64,000 bases of DNA from Undaria pinnatifida (taxonomy: Eukaryota; Sar; Phaeophyceae; Laminariales; Alariaceae), in NCBI GenBank assembly GCA_012845835.1, contig JABAKD010000002.1, positions 16,260,129-16,324,128 on the forward strand. Direction: 5' to 3'. This document shows, in pieces, positions 32,201-42,170 of this stretch. Below the pieces are notes generated by a model. It had not been told where the DNA came from and ran no database searches. It was given only the letters and a program-made list of their open reading frames with translations. A program made the translations under genes and the position numbers. Numbering within the stretch: position 1 is the stretch's first letter; each line of letters opens with the position of its first letter.

Positions 32201-35200
32201 TCGCAGCCAATCTGAGCAAAACAAATCGCAAGAAAAAAAAAAAATGGGCCGGAAATAAGCTACAGCGTACGCCGACGAATGACAAAAAAAGAATGACGAA
32301 AAAAACAGTCACACAAAAACCCAGTTTTATCGGCGTGCGGGAGGGAGCAAAAAGAGGGCAAACGTCGGGTAACGCCACCAATAAACAGCAGGGGTGCCGA
32401 CACAACAGCTCACCTTCCACCATGGTCGCTACTGGTAGATGTCTCCAAGTTACCCCGTAATTCTGTTGAGATAGCTATGATAGGATTTCAGACTGATGCT
32501 ACGAAAGGGGGGCGCACCTAATCGTTTCTGAGGGTCGTGACGAGTCGTGGTTACACTATTACGGAGATCCACTGTCAATGAGTTGGATTTACACACAAAA
32601 AAGGACAGCATCGCCACCTTTCAGGCAAGCTCTCCTACGCTACGGCTGTGTTCGATCGTTCGATCGAGGCTCTGTACGAACTCACCTGGTAAGACCAGCC
32701 AAACAAAACAAACTTGAGTCAAGCGCTATTAAACAAAGGTGTTCAAAACAAACTTGAGTCAAGCGCCATTAAACAAATGGTGTTCAAAACAAACTTGAGT
32801 CAAGCGCTATTGAACAAATGGTGTTCACAACAAACTTGAGTCAAGCGCCATTGAACAAAGGTGTTGGTGTTTTTTTGTCCCCTTTTTTCGTTTTATAATT
32901 TATTCTGCTAACAGTAGTGGATATCCGTAATAGACGAGCTCTACATCTCCACAAAATAAGTATAAGCACCCCCAGTGGTGTATATAAGCCGTGCTACACC
33001 CCTTTTTAACCTACCACCAGTTGTATACAGATATACCTGGTACCAGGCCCCAACCCAAACGAAAGCCTAAGCCCTAACCTAGCCCCAAAGTCATGATAGG
33101 GGGCGTGACCAGGGTGTGTACATGAAATACAATACTTTGGGTAAGGGTAGATGGCTTATACACACCCCTAGGCGTGTATAAAATGTCTTCGCTGCACCTC
33201 AAGTTATCCGTGTTTTATGCCGAAAAATAAAAGCGCAACCCCATGAACATTAGCATTCCGTCTCCGACACATGCTACTAATAGTGTACTATAGCGGTACA
33301 CCAACCATTGTTGTTTTCTGAGGCTCCTAACCCCTTGAGGAGGTCTATACTAGTAGTAGTATAATACTAGTATCATGCTCCTCTGAAGCAAAAACTAGTA
33401 TTTGGCAAACTGAAAGGGCCCTCCCCCGCCCCCAATCGCTTCCTCTCACCATGTCTCCCCAGCCAATCTGTCGGCAGACGCAGTAGACGGGCTCGTTAGA
33501 GCTAGCGACCTCGGTACTTCTTGCGCCCGCTACGCCGGCCACCCCAAGACCGACCGCGCCAGCGCCTGCGGCAGCCACCGCCGCGGCAGCCGGCCCTGAT
33601 CGCGTTTGGGCTCCTCCTGCGGCCGCGGCGGCTGCTGCTGCCGCTGCCGCTGCCGCCGCCAACTCGTTCCTTTTAGCCTAAAAATAAATAAAAGGGGAAG
33701 GGGACGGGCAAGGGAGGGATCATGTTGTTACTGATAATAAGTTAGTAGTACTTTTAACCGTTAACAAAGGGTGAGGGGGGGGTAATGCTGTTAATGATTA
33801 ACAGAAAAAAATAACGGTTAACGGCGAGAAGAGAAAAAAAAGGAAGACGAAGGGGAAGGAAATATATGATAGCGTCAGTAACTAGTATACTGCGACCGGT
33901 GCCGCAGCCGCTTCTTCCGCTGCCGCCGCCACTGCCAAGTCGTTTCTTTTCGAGAAAAAATAAGGGCACGTGTGAGCGTAAGCGCAAGGGTAAGTGCAAG
34001 CGTAAGGGTAAGGGCAAGGGCCAGGGCAAGGGTAAGGGCAACCGTACGGGTAAGGGTAAGAGTAAGGGTAAGGGTAAGGGTAAAGGCAAGTGTATGCGTG
34101 AGGGTAAGGGTAAGGGTAAGGGTAAGGATAAGGGTAAGGGTAAGAGTAAGGGCAAGTGTATCAGTGAGGGTAAGGGAAAGGGTAAGGGTAAGGGTAAGAG
34201 TAAGGGTAAGGGTAGGGTACGGGTAAGGGTAGGGGTAAGGGTAAGGGTAAGGGCAAGGGCAAGGGTAAGGGTAAGGGTAAGGGTAAGACTGAGGGTAAGT
34301 GTAAGGGTAAGGGTAAGGGTAAGGGCAAGGGCAAGGGCAAGGGTAAGGGTAAGGGTAAGGGCAAGCGTAAGGGTAAGGGCAAGCGTAAGGGTAAGGGTAA
34401 GGGGAGAAACAACAATACTGCTAATGATTACTAGATACCAGGCACCCAGCAATCACGTGCGGTTGCGAGTTTCTACTTTACACGGGGCCAATATTAGGGA
34501 CTCCTGCCAAAACGCCTGAATACCTTTATTTGCTCGACTAAACAGGTGATTTCGACCGCGGAGAACACCACACATCCACCAACACACAACACAGTTGGTT
34601 GGCGACATCTTGCAAAAACACCCTCCGGCGCAAGCTCCTAGCGACAGCTGTAACATCTTATTAATACGAGCTAGGTAATAGTCATGTGATACTGCGTGAG
34701 GGTCGGGCTCCAACATGAAGTGGAGCCCACAAGAAACAAAAGATGTAAGGTACTGTCTACTACCGCCCGGCAATGTGCATGTATATGTGCCAGGTATTTC
34801 TGTTTTTGTTGGAGCGGCACACGATGCCATACTAGTATTAAAACCACCGTGGGATATTATGACATATATATTGCTATATGTATCACGTCGGTTTGTTGTC
34901 AATCTTTCCTGAGGTCTTCTTACACTCCAGAGTGATTAAAAGTCTGTGCTGTGATCACGGACTAGACTGCGGTGATGATGGATTAATTTGACAACAAAAA
35001 CAAACAACACCATACGACGTACGACAAAACAGTTTCACACATTGGACAGTTTCGATCCCATTTCATTATCTGTCTTTCTGGTCAGATATATCCCTAGTCT
35101 AGACAATCTTCCTGGCCTATAGATGATGTTGCCGACTGAGAGCCGGATGGTCTGAATGATCTAACACTATTAATACTCAATGTTTCCTTGGTTGGATCCG

Positions 35201-38200
35201 TAACACGCAGATCCTGCGTATAATCTCGTAATGACAGACAAAGGATCTGTATATGATCTATATGATCTATGTGATCTATATGATCTATATCATCTATATG
35301 ATTTATGAAATCTATATGATCTATATGACATATACGACCTATATAAATCTGTATGATCTAGATTATCTAGAATCGTGACCTGTCCGATGTGTGCAAAGTT
35401 CATCACCTCGGCCACAACCTCCGGCGCCAAAGATGCGAAATCCGGCATGACCCCGTAGCTTTCCTTCACGTCCTTCTCCAGCCTATCAATCTCGTCGTCT
35501 TCCCATCCCGATCGATCAGTCATCATCATCATCGTCATCACCATCAATCACCACCATCACCATCATCATCACCATCATCATCATCATCATCATCACCATC
35601 ACCATCATCATCGTCATCATCAACACCACCATCATCATCATCAAGCGGCGGCGGCGGTAGCAAGCAGCAGCGGAGGGGATAAACAACGTCAAGGTACCGC
35701 AAGCTCCACGCAAGCGCTAAACGAAGTACCTGATACATTACCTGGTACATTACCTGACACAGTACACCCTACCTACCCAGAAAACGGAATAAAACAATCG
35801 CTCCCGGCTCGTATCCAAGCAAGCAATAACAGCGGACTAAGGACAAGGACAATGTGTACTCCAAGTAAGCTAAGTACCACGTATACTTGATAAAATTATT
35901 CGAACAACATCGGCTGTGAGATCGACAAACTTAGATTCGATACCTGTACCCATCTTCGCAAGCTGCGTAATACACCGGTCGCTCGTTTTCTTATTAATAG
36001 TAAGTTTTTCATGAGTCAAAATCTAATCAACAGTAGTCGCAATAGTAATAGTGGACATTCACCCGCAGCGAACCCTACTGAATACGTTTAGTATTACGAG
36101 TGAATGGGAGTTCTAATTTTTGCCGGGACGGAAACTAAGGACCTCTTCTTTCAAGATCGCTCAAAACCCGTGCTACTACTACTACTAATATCAATCCGTG
36201 GTATAAAACAACTATAGGGACAGCACTTTAACCCATTTCCAACTCCTAAAATGATTATTATACCAACTCCAAGTTTTTTGTCCCCATGTCGGGAGTGCGG
36301 TGCTAAAAGGGTTGCTCTACTGCTGTAAGTCTATTTTTTTTTTCTGGAGGACGGAGCTCCTCAACCCAAAATGGGCCGGAATGAATGTCATCAATGTCAT
36401 TCGCGTTTTGCAACAATAGTTTTTTGTAATATGATACCTACAGTAGTAGGGCCGTGGGTTTGCTCATCGGTTTGCATTTTCAATGTACTCAAGATGAGTT
36501 TTTGCCTTTTTGAGGGGTATACTATGAATAGCATAATACCTCCTCAATAGGTCGGGAGCCTCGAGAAAAGAAAAAGAAAAAGGTCCACCTCGACCGCAGC
36601 AAGTGCCTGTAGCCGGATAAGCCGGATTATACGTCTGCCGCCGCCGAACAACAACGCACGCACAGTGACGACTACTTATTACTTACTACGTACAAGACCA
36701 CAGCCTCGGTAGGATGCTCACTTTCGGAGGCTCTCTTTTCTATTCAACGCCTAGGCGTGTCACTCGCGCGAGTGACACCCCTGTTTCTCGGCAGCCTCAC
36801 GATTTCGTGCCGTTCTTTCTAGCGATATGAATCTGCAACGGAATGAATGGTAAGCTACGCTGCGCCAAAAAGTTGTCCAAAGTCTTGAGCCCGCGCGGCA
36901 CAGTGACTCGTATGAGTGCCTCAAGACAGACAGTGGCAGAAACAACGGGGGTAGCTCCTCTGCCGTAGACTTAATCACCAGCAGATTTTGCGTCCGAGCT
37001 GCGCGCGGCAGACAATGTACAGGGTAGCAGTGCCTCACCGAGTCCAATGCTGGAGGAGAGTTCCAACATGAATAGTGGCAAAAAAAAACGCGAAAAGAGA
37101 GTTGTTTTTCGTGCTTACCGATGCTGTTTTGATGTGGGCGAATCCCAGCACGAAAAGTAGCCAAAAGTCGCGCAAACGGGATGATACTGGTAGTTTTTAG
37201 TGTACAATATACCGATGGTCTTCATTAATTAAAGCAGGCGAACTCCAATACGAGTACGTAGTCGCGGCCAAAAATCGAGCAAACACACTTGGCTGACAAC
37301 AAGTATCACGCAGATTGCCACCAACCGCTCAATCGGAGGAACTCACAGCGGACGTATTTCGAAACCTTCAAACATAACACAGAGTAAGCAAGTTAGACTT
37401 TGGGTCAGCGGTAGACTGCCATCCCTGCTGGCGGTTGCACTGGAGTTCGAACCTCGGGTGGTGCACACCATTATTGTGGCATAGGACCTTGTTCAGACTC
37501 TTCATCCGTCGGTAACAGCGCAAGAACGCGTGCTACGCAAAATTCGATGAACATCGACGAGTGGTGGGGATGCGGAACTTCTGCGAGAAAAAACGAAGGC
37601 CCCCGCACCCGGGGGTAGCAGGGACGTTACTCGTGACCACAGTTCTCGTCCACCACATGAAAAGAAAAAAGAGAGATGAAAAAAAAAAAAAAAATGTGTT
37701 TTTTTTTGTGCTTACCGATATTCTTGATGCAAGTGTCGAGTGCGTCGTACATCCTCTTGGTGATGGAAACCTTCTCGCTGACGCACGTGTCCACCTTCCG
37801 CCGCTTTTCCCTCGCCCTTGCAAGAGCATCCTCGTCTACAAGGCCATCCAACTGCTCAGGACGCGCCATCTGATCATCACGTACCGCGCGAAAAACACAG
37901 GAGAGGTAAAATTATAAACTTTGAAGTATATGACTAGAGGGGTAGTAATACACTACCTAATTGTTTTGTTCGGGGGTGGGGGGTGACAGGAGTAACGGGG
38001 TGGGGGGTAATTAAATCATGCATGGTCGTAGTTCGTAGGCGCAGAGATGGGGGGGAATAAGGAGGGTTGGATAATAATAACAAATTCCGGGGTCCGGGGA
38101 GACGATGTACCAAGTTCAGACTCAACGCGAGTGTGCACATTGGAGTAGATGAGATGCCTGAGCCAGTATCTGTATGTCTTTCAGAGCAGACAGATCCCTG

Positions 38201-41200
38201 GTGTATATGATCTGCATGACCTATATATCATGTTGCCGGGTGAGGCCGTTGCTAATGGCAAGGCGATGTTGCACAAAAAATAAACAAATTTGAAGATACC
38301 AGCCGGAATATTGCTGTACGGCTGCCTGTGGGTCCGGTTTTTCATGTATATATTTGTGGGACCTATGGAATTTCTCAGAAAAAAAAAGGATTCCTGGCGG
38401 AGTGCGTGGGCAATATTCCGGTGAGAAAAAATCAAGCATATGTTGCATTCGAAGCGGCGATATTCCGCGTGCTCGACAATGCTTGACACACGCTCGACGA
38501 AATCAACGACAGCGCCGTGAAATCTGAACGTGGTGAGTTCGTTACGGGCTCCGACCCACCCTCGGTGTTGAGTGCTCACACTACGGCCGGTGATGTGCGG
38601 CGGGCGCCGATTGGGCTTCTGTTAATAATGCCTTGGCGGCTGGATGTGGGGAAAACAGAGACAACCACTCTCGATCGTCTCCCCAACTGACAAAAAATGG
38701 AATTTTGAGGGGATTTGACGGAAGACCACAGGACAACTCGGGCAAAGCTCTCAAGCCCCAGAGCATGGATCGACATACACTCTTCGGCGCCGTCATCTAT
38801 ATGCAGGCGGCCTTGTCTGGAAATAATCTGGTTCGGGGTGGGTTGGGTCTACCTCGAGATCATCGACGGTCAATCGTGGTTATTGGACAACGTCGACCGA
38901 GGTTTGTTGGGAAAAAAAACAACGCTTTTAAGCACAGCGACGGTACAAAAATATCTTCAGTAAAATCCTCAAATAAATGTTCGGCAAATTTTTTGTTCAA
39001 GATCACCTTGCCATTAGCAACGACCTGAGAGGCGGGCGATCTGAATGATCTGACACTTCCTTCCTGGGTCAGATCTGTACTACACACATCTTCCGTGACG
39101 TATCATAACGACATGTACAGGATCTACAGTACATGATCTAGATGATCTAGATGATCTAGATGATCTAGATCATGATCTGTTCGATGTGTGCAAGCTTCCA
39201 GCGACGACCTAGATATCTACCCTTCTCCTTATCTGTCAGCTGTGTTGACGACAGCCACGTACCTGGAACAATGGAGTCCCCCAATAAGGCGGTCTGGGTA
39301 AAGCGATATCCCGACATAAGGCGGTCAAAACGGCTTGGCACCACTGGGGAATTGCACTCATTAACTGGAATGAATAAGGCGACTTCCCTCAATAAGGCGG
39401 TCATAGTGCTCTGGTACACCACAGCCCTATTGGGGAACCCCTATATAATGCTGTGTATCCTCTTCCTAGCGACACCTCATCTATAGACTACCATCTTAGT
39501 ATGTGTACCTGTCTGTATTTAGCCTTGGCCCGCTCGAGTATCTCCGCCTGATATCTGTTGAGCTCGGCGGTGAGTGCGTGCGTGGTTTGGTTGAGGGTGG
39601 CCACGTTGTTCAGGTCGCGCTTCAGCTCGGCCGGAAGGTGTGCGCAAATGGCGATGAATTCCTGCATTCCCAGAAATGGAGGGTCTCATAAGGGCAGTAG
39701 TCATTGACGAGCGTCATATCACATGGTATGGCGATGATGCTGTTAACTATTAACCCTCTTTGAGACCTCAGAGGGGAAAATTGACGATACAAAATGACGA
39801 TTTTAGCTTTCGCGACTGCGTGATTTGTAGAGCTGTGAGTCTGCACGACTGAAGTCACCAACCAATTATTAGTCGGACTAATCGCCAGTCGTTTTCGGGA
39901 GGTGTCGATTATCCGAGTTATGAGGTTTCCTTACTAGTAGGAAGGCGTGTTGAATGCGGGATACAGATGTTCTCCGCGAATCGCTGCGGACATTGACAAT
40001 TGCCCCCCAAACGGTCGAAGCCATGTGCTCTTCGATGGGATGGGGTATCAGTAAGGCCCGCACTTACGAAATGGCGCAAACAAATTGAGGCTTGCTTCTT
40101 CTCGAAAACAAAGAAATTAAATGTAAGAAAAGCATCCCATGAGGGCCACCCGACTTTCCGACTACAGTCAGCTAGTCGTCTTCGCTTCCTAGCGACAAGT
40201 TATTGGTCGTGAAATCCTGCCGACTCCCAGCCCTGGTGATTTAGGGATGGTAAGAGTTGATGCCCGGCCTACAATACAAGGAGTCGAGCGACACGGGCGT
40301 AGCATGGTCCTACTCGTCCTGCTGGGCGGTCACATTGCTCCCAGACGGGTGCCCTATCAAAGTTCAATTTGCTTCATCCCGAAAGGGTCCATGCGGCACA
40401 GGCGTTGCGACAGCAGTAGTCAGTACAATAACGCGGTACGAATACTTACGGCTAAAGCGTGGGCGCAGATGGCCACGCTCCCATGAAGAAGTCAAGGGTG
40501 TCACACGGCAGGTATTTCGGCACGAGTAGCCGAGCACTCCGTGTAATTGTGTTGCTGTGTGAGCACGATAATGGAGTTGCAACAGCAGCCCTCAGCGTAC
40601 TGCGGGTACTGCAGCGCGATTATTGTACTGCACGTCCTGCCGTCGTCTACGTACTTGCTGTAGACTTGTACACGAGTATGTGCGCAAACTGCACCCACCC
40701 CCTTTCCAGGACAAACTATCAACACTTCAAAATAGGAAAATAGTAAATATTAATATATTAGTAGAGCTGTGAGTCGGCACGACTTAAGTCACCAACTAGT
40801 TAATAGTCGGACTACTGCAATAGTTAGTCGTTCCCCGTCTGCCGACTATCCTTGTAAGAAGGATTGTTTAACGTGGGATGCATGTTTTCCTTTTTGGATG
40901 CCCCCCTGTGCGGCCGGGAGGAGCTACTATCGCTCGCTTCGCTCGCCTGACTCAAGTCGGCAAAAAACAGTCGGCTGGCCATCAGCTGGCTTGGCCAGCC
41001 AACTTGCCGACAAATCAGCTATTCGATACTATAGTTATTAGTTGTCAAATGTTGCCGACTCGCAGCTCTACAAATTAGACTACTCGTAGGGCCATTCTTG
41101 CAGTGCGAATACTTGTACAAGGCGCTGGGTTGCTGCCTTCACGGAATTGTCCTGTCCTACTAAGTACTGGGTTACCCACAGCGAATAACCGACCTTCATC

Positions 41201-41635
41201 CAGGATCCCGGATACATAAGAGTACCTGGCATTATTAGTACTTTCCGTACGATGTGACTTCATTTGACGTCGACGGTTGATGGCATGCTTCGTTCCACGC
41301 ATACTTCGAGTTTAGAGCACGAAGCACATTAGTACTTCAGTACCAACTATTAATACCAGCACAGCACGAGTACAGCAGCAGTACGACGAGAGTACCGGTA
41401 GAATACCAGGTACAGGACCAAACGCAGGGGGAAACTCCTTCGTATAATAGGACATGACGAGGCACTAAGGCGTCCATGTAAAGAAAGGAACGTAGTACAA
41501 GTAGTGAGGCGCGATATGATACGGCGGTGCAGCAGCAGTACTGCTGTACTCTTAGAGTAGAAGTCATAACTTATCCAGTAGCGGCCCGAGCAGCAGCCGC
41601 ATCCGCAGTAACCGCAACAGCCGCAGCCGCAGCTG

Positions 41636-41686
<51 letters not shown>

Positions 41687-41940
41687 CAGCAGCAGCGGCA
41701 GCAGCAGCAGCAGCGGTGGCAGAAGCACTGAGCAGCAGCAGCAGATGTAATACCAGGCACTCGACAAGATTGAACGAGGGGAAAATACTGAGACGATCGA
41801 ATAGAAATTGAATATCCCACCTCCAAGTTGTCGCCATAATCCATCAACGAATGGAGCCCAGGGTCAGCAGCCTTTGTCGGGGGTAATACCGGAGAAATGG
41901 CAGCTGCCGCAGCGCTTCGCTTTCCTGCTGCCTTGACCAT
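28285..41940 (-). CDS. ING-family PHD-finger protein, 7 exons
   Basis: Exons (minus): 41940-41821, 39661-39509, 37869-37716, 35498-35380, 33677-33450, 32211-32140, 29295-28285. All boundaries are GT/AG, phase is kept, and 618 residues are predicted. The N-terminal ING domain (about 33-160) reads '[19 protein letters not shown]', '[10 protein letters not shown]', '[19 protein letters not shown]', '[15 protein letters not shown]'. A PHD finger at about 243-295 has all eight metal ligands in order: CVC, CDNEDC, EWFHYHC, WLCPGC, with 'GWGDM' before the third ligand as in other ING proteins. ING PHD fingers bind histone H3 trimethylated at Lys4 and recruit acetyltransferase or deacetylase complexes in the nucleus. 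The two residues between EDC and GEW (EH) differ from the usual form. The C-terminal 320 residues are acidic, then Gly/Ala-rich, much longer than in animal or plant ING proteins. Confidence 0.85.
29345..29545 (-). repeat. REP-C distal fragment in ING intron 6
   Basis: Contains 'cagctgcgaggttgag', 'cgaacttcgcatttgcgagc' and later 'gtatggccttgtgagaggat'-like sequence, in reverse orientation. A partial second copy is in 'gccgtgtgtgatgcttcgat'. Confidence 0.5.
29585..29788 (+). mobile_element. SINE-A, head-truncated copy 3
   Basis: Starts at 'ggggactttttcttgcgcac' and runs through 'gttgacttgcggaaaacgcg' to 'gaccacggcttgtccagaag' and an A-rich end. The tRNA-like head is absent. Confidence 0.75.
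29925..30010 (-). repeat. REP-C distal fragment
   Basis: 'tacgtcagctttgagttcga', 'tcatctttgcaagctgcgtg'. Confidence 0.5.
30055..31580 (+). repeat. REP-M, about five diverged units in ING intron 6
   Basis: Near 30060, 30445, 30925, 31385 and 31490 the words 'ccat(c)tgcatccca', 'ttg.gctgcgcatgcttcc' and 'gcct(a/g)t' recur in the same order. 'catgccgtgacaccga' follows the later ones. REP-I copy 2 is embedded at 31125-31340. Confidence 0.6.
31125..31340. repeat. REP-I dispersed repeat, copy 2
   Basis: Blocks in the same order as 2035-2290, strongly diverged. Confidence 0.5.
31883..32025 (+). repeat. AAAACA-rich minisatellite in ING intron 6
   Basis: Tandem aaacaaaaac / aaaacgaaaac / ccaaaa units. 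On the ING strand this is T/G-rich, ending about 115 bp downstream of exon 6. Confidence 0.9.
32140..32211 (-). CDS. ING gene exon 6 (PHD core, 72 nt)
   Basis: Acceptor 'gttttgctcag', donor 'atagtg|gtgagt'; 24 codons encoding [19 protein letters not shown] and EIV. It holds PHD ligands three to six. A donor three bases earlier (gtggtg) would shorten the loop to the usual ING spacing. Confidence 0.88.
32697..32862 (+). repeat. 41-bp tandem repeat, four copies
   Basis: Four units of about 41 bp, each with 'caaacttgagtcaagcgc' and 'attaaacaaa(t)ggtgttc'. Differences alternate (gctatt/gccatt), as expected of unequal crossing over. In ING intron 5. Confidence 0.9.
33300..33415. repeat. REP-F end fragment
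   Basis: 'gaggctcctaaccccttgag', 'aagcaaaaactagt' also occur at 17910-17970. Confidence 0.5.
33450..33677 (-). CDS. ING gene exon 5 (Ala linker and start of PHD)
   Basis: Acceptor 'tatttttag', donor 'gacatg|gtgaga'; 76 codons in phase 0. AKRNEL, a long Ala run, a Gly/Ala linker, then [17 protein letters not shown], the first Cys pair of the PHD finger. Confidence 0.88.
33895..33960 (-). pseudogene. partial duplicate of ING exon 5 start
   Basis: On the minus strand 'aaaagaaacgacttggcagt' reads [13 protein letters not shown] then AAAAPVAV, against [13 protein letters not shown] at the start of exon 5, 280 bp downstream in the gene. It runs to an in-frame stop after VAVY and has no good acceptor. 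Confidence 0.5.
33985..34405 (+). repeat. (GGGTAA)n tract in ING intron 4
   Basis: More than 60 hexamers of gggtaa with gggcaa variants over about 420 bp. The hexamer is one base from the TTAGGG telomere unit. The + strand is G-rich; the ING transcript carries the C-rich strand upstream of exon 5. Long open frames on both strands here are artefacts of the repeat. Confidence 0.95.
35060..35379 (+). repeat. REP-N with (GATCTA)n, copy 1
   Basis: 'gtctgaatgatctaacac', 'ggatctgtatatgatctat' and a GATCTAT array, ending at the exon 4 donor. Related to 39010-39180 and, in part, 38160-38250. Confidence 0.6.
35380..35498 (-). CDS. ING gene exon 4
   Basis: Begins with the two bases completing Asp from exon 3, then [15 protein letters not shown] and [15 protein letters not shown]. 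The donor 'gtcacg' is weak, and the acceptor (gggaag) lies behind a GAT repeat rather than a pyrimidine tract; only phase and the Asp-Glu-rich helix argue for it. Confidence 0.65.
35515..35642 (+). repeat. (CAT)n microsatellite beside ING exon 4
   Basis: About 40 CAT/CAC triplets beginning 17 bp upstream (ING sense) of the exon 4 acceptor. Confidence 0.95.
35890..35985 (-). repeat. REP-C distal fragment
   Basis: 'catcggctgtgagatcgac' and 'catcttcgcaagctgcgtaa'. Confidence 0.5.
36232..36590. repeat. REP-G/REP-F composite
   Basis: Inverted REP-G ('accaactccaagttttttgt') is followed by REP-F ('ctcctcaacccaaaatggg', 'ggccgtgggtttgctcatcg', 'gaggggtatac'). At 52470-52700 and 61590-62022 the two are also adjacent, so they may be parts of one element. 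Confidence 0.5.
37399..37660 (+). mobile_element. SINE-A-related element with different head
   Basis: A tRNA-like head ('gggtcagcggtagac', 'gagttcgaacctcgg') precedes 'gcaaaattcgatgaacatcg', 'acgagtggtgggga' and 'gtgaccacagttctcgtcc'. Body and tail belong to SINE-A; the head does not. In ING intron 3, about 55 bp downstream of exon 3. Confidence 0.6.
37716..37869 (-). CDS. ING gene exon 3 (ING domain)
   Basis: Acceptor 'gatgatcag', donor 'aatatcg|gtaagc'; 51 codons plus 1 nt. [19 protein letters not shown] and [12 protein letters not shown] match the ING helical region ('eKvqla.q.ye.vd..i'). Confidence 0.85.
39010..39180 (+). repeat. REP-N with (GATCTA)n, copy 2
   Basis: 'cgatctgaatgatctgacac', then tandem gatctagat, then 'gttcgatgtgtgcaagctt', which parallels the last bases of ING exon 4 ('gtccgatgtgtgcaaagtt'). 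Confidence 0.6.
39273..39442 (+). mobile_element. MITE-D copy 2
   Basis: Ends 'gagtcccccaataaggcgg' and 'cctattggggaacccct' are inverted. It has fewer internal ggcggtatccc units than the other copies. In ING intron 2. Confidence 0.75.
39509..39661 (-). CDS. ING gene exon 2 (ING domain)
   Basis: Acceptor 'gggaatgcag', donor 'agacag|gtacac'; 51 codons in phase 0. [18 protein letters not shown] aligns by eye with the conserved 'LP.ELqRn...i.eLd' motif of ING proteins. Confidence 0.85.
39828..40234. mobile_element. MITE-K copy 1
   Basis: Left end 'gtagagctgtgagtctgcacg'-like, right end 'ctgccgactcccagccctgg'. Internal 'ttagtcggacta' and 'tagtcgtcttcgcttcctag' also occur in copy 2 or at 54540-54625. 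In ING intron 1. Confidence 0.6.
40761..41071. mobile_element. MITE-K copy 2
   Basis: Terminal inverted repeats GTAGAGCTGTGAGTCGGCA and 'ttgccgactcgcagctctac'. A possible TA sits at each outer border. Noncoding. In ING intron 1. Confidence 0.75.
41630..41722 (+). repeat. (GCA)n microsatellite
   Basis: About 28 GCA triplets with few interruptions in ING intron 1, roughly 100 bp downstream of exon 1. Confidence 0.95.
41821..41940 (-). CDS. ING gene exon 1
   Basis: ATG at 41940, 40 codons, donor 'ttggag|gtggga'. Ala/Lys-rich start, then [12 protein letters not shown], which joins exon 2 as [16 protein letters not shown]. Confidence 0.75.
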
Positions 41941-42170
41941 GATTGCGCAAAGTCTTTAACCGCGCCCGGCCTACCCGCGAATAACGACAGCTTTTTGAAC
42001 CTAAAAGTAAGGGGGGGGGGGGGATGAGAGAACCAACTCCCTAGTACCCAAATTTCATCTAGATATTTATAACTCCAGTTCTTCCGCACCGCCAGCACTC
42101 CCAACTCTCAAGAGGGTAGTGAGAGATTTCGGGTGAAACCACCACCTGCCACCGTCGCTCCTCCCCCACG
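41941..42170. promoter_or_regulatory. putative bidirectional promoter, ING / membrane-protein gene
   Basis: Only 230 bp separate the two divergent start codons, so both core promoters should lie here. Visible elements are a G run of 13 bases near 42011 and a TATA-like 'gatatttataac' near 42060. Transcription starts cannot be placed from sequence alone. Confidence 0.5.

Noticed and set aside
33754-34519. Long open frames on both strands ([18 protein letters not shown])
   Set aside because: They arise from the (GGGTAA)n hexamer array, whose unit length is divisible by three and contains no stops.
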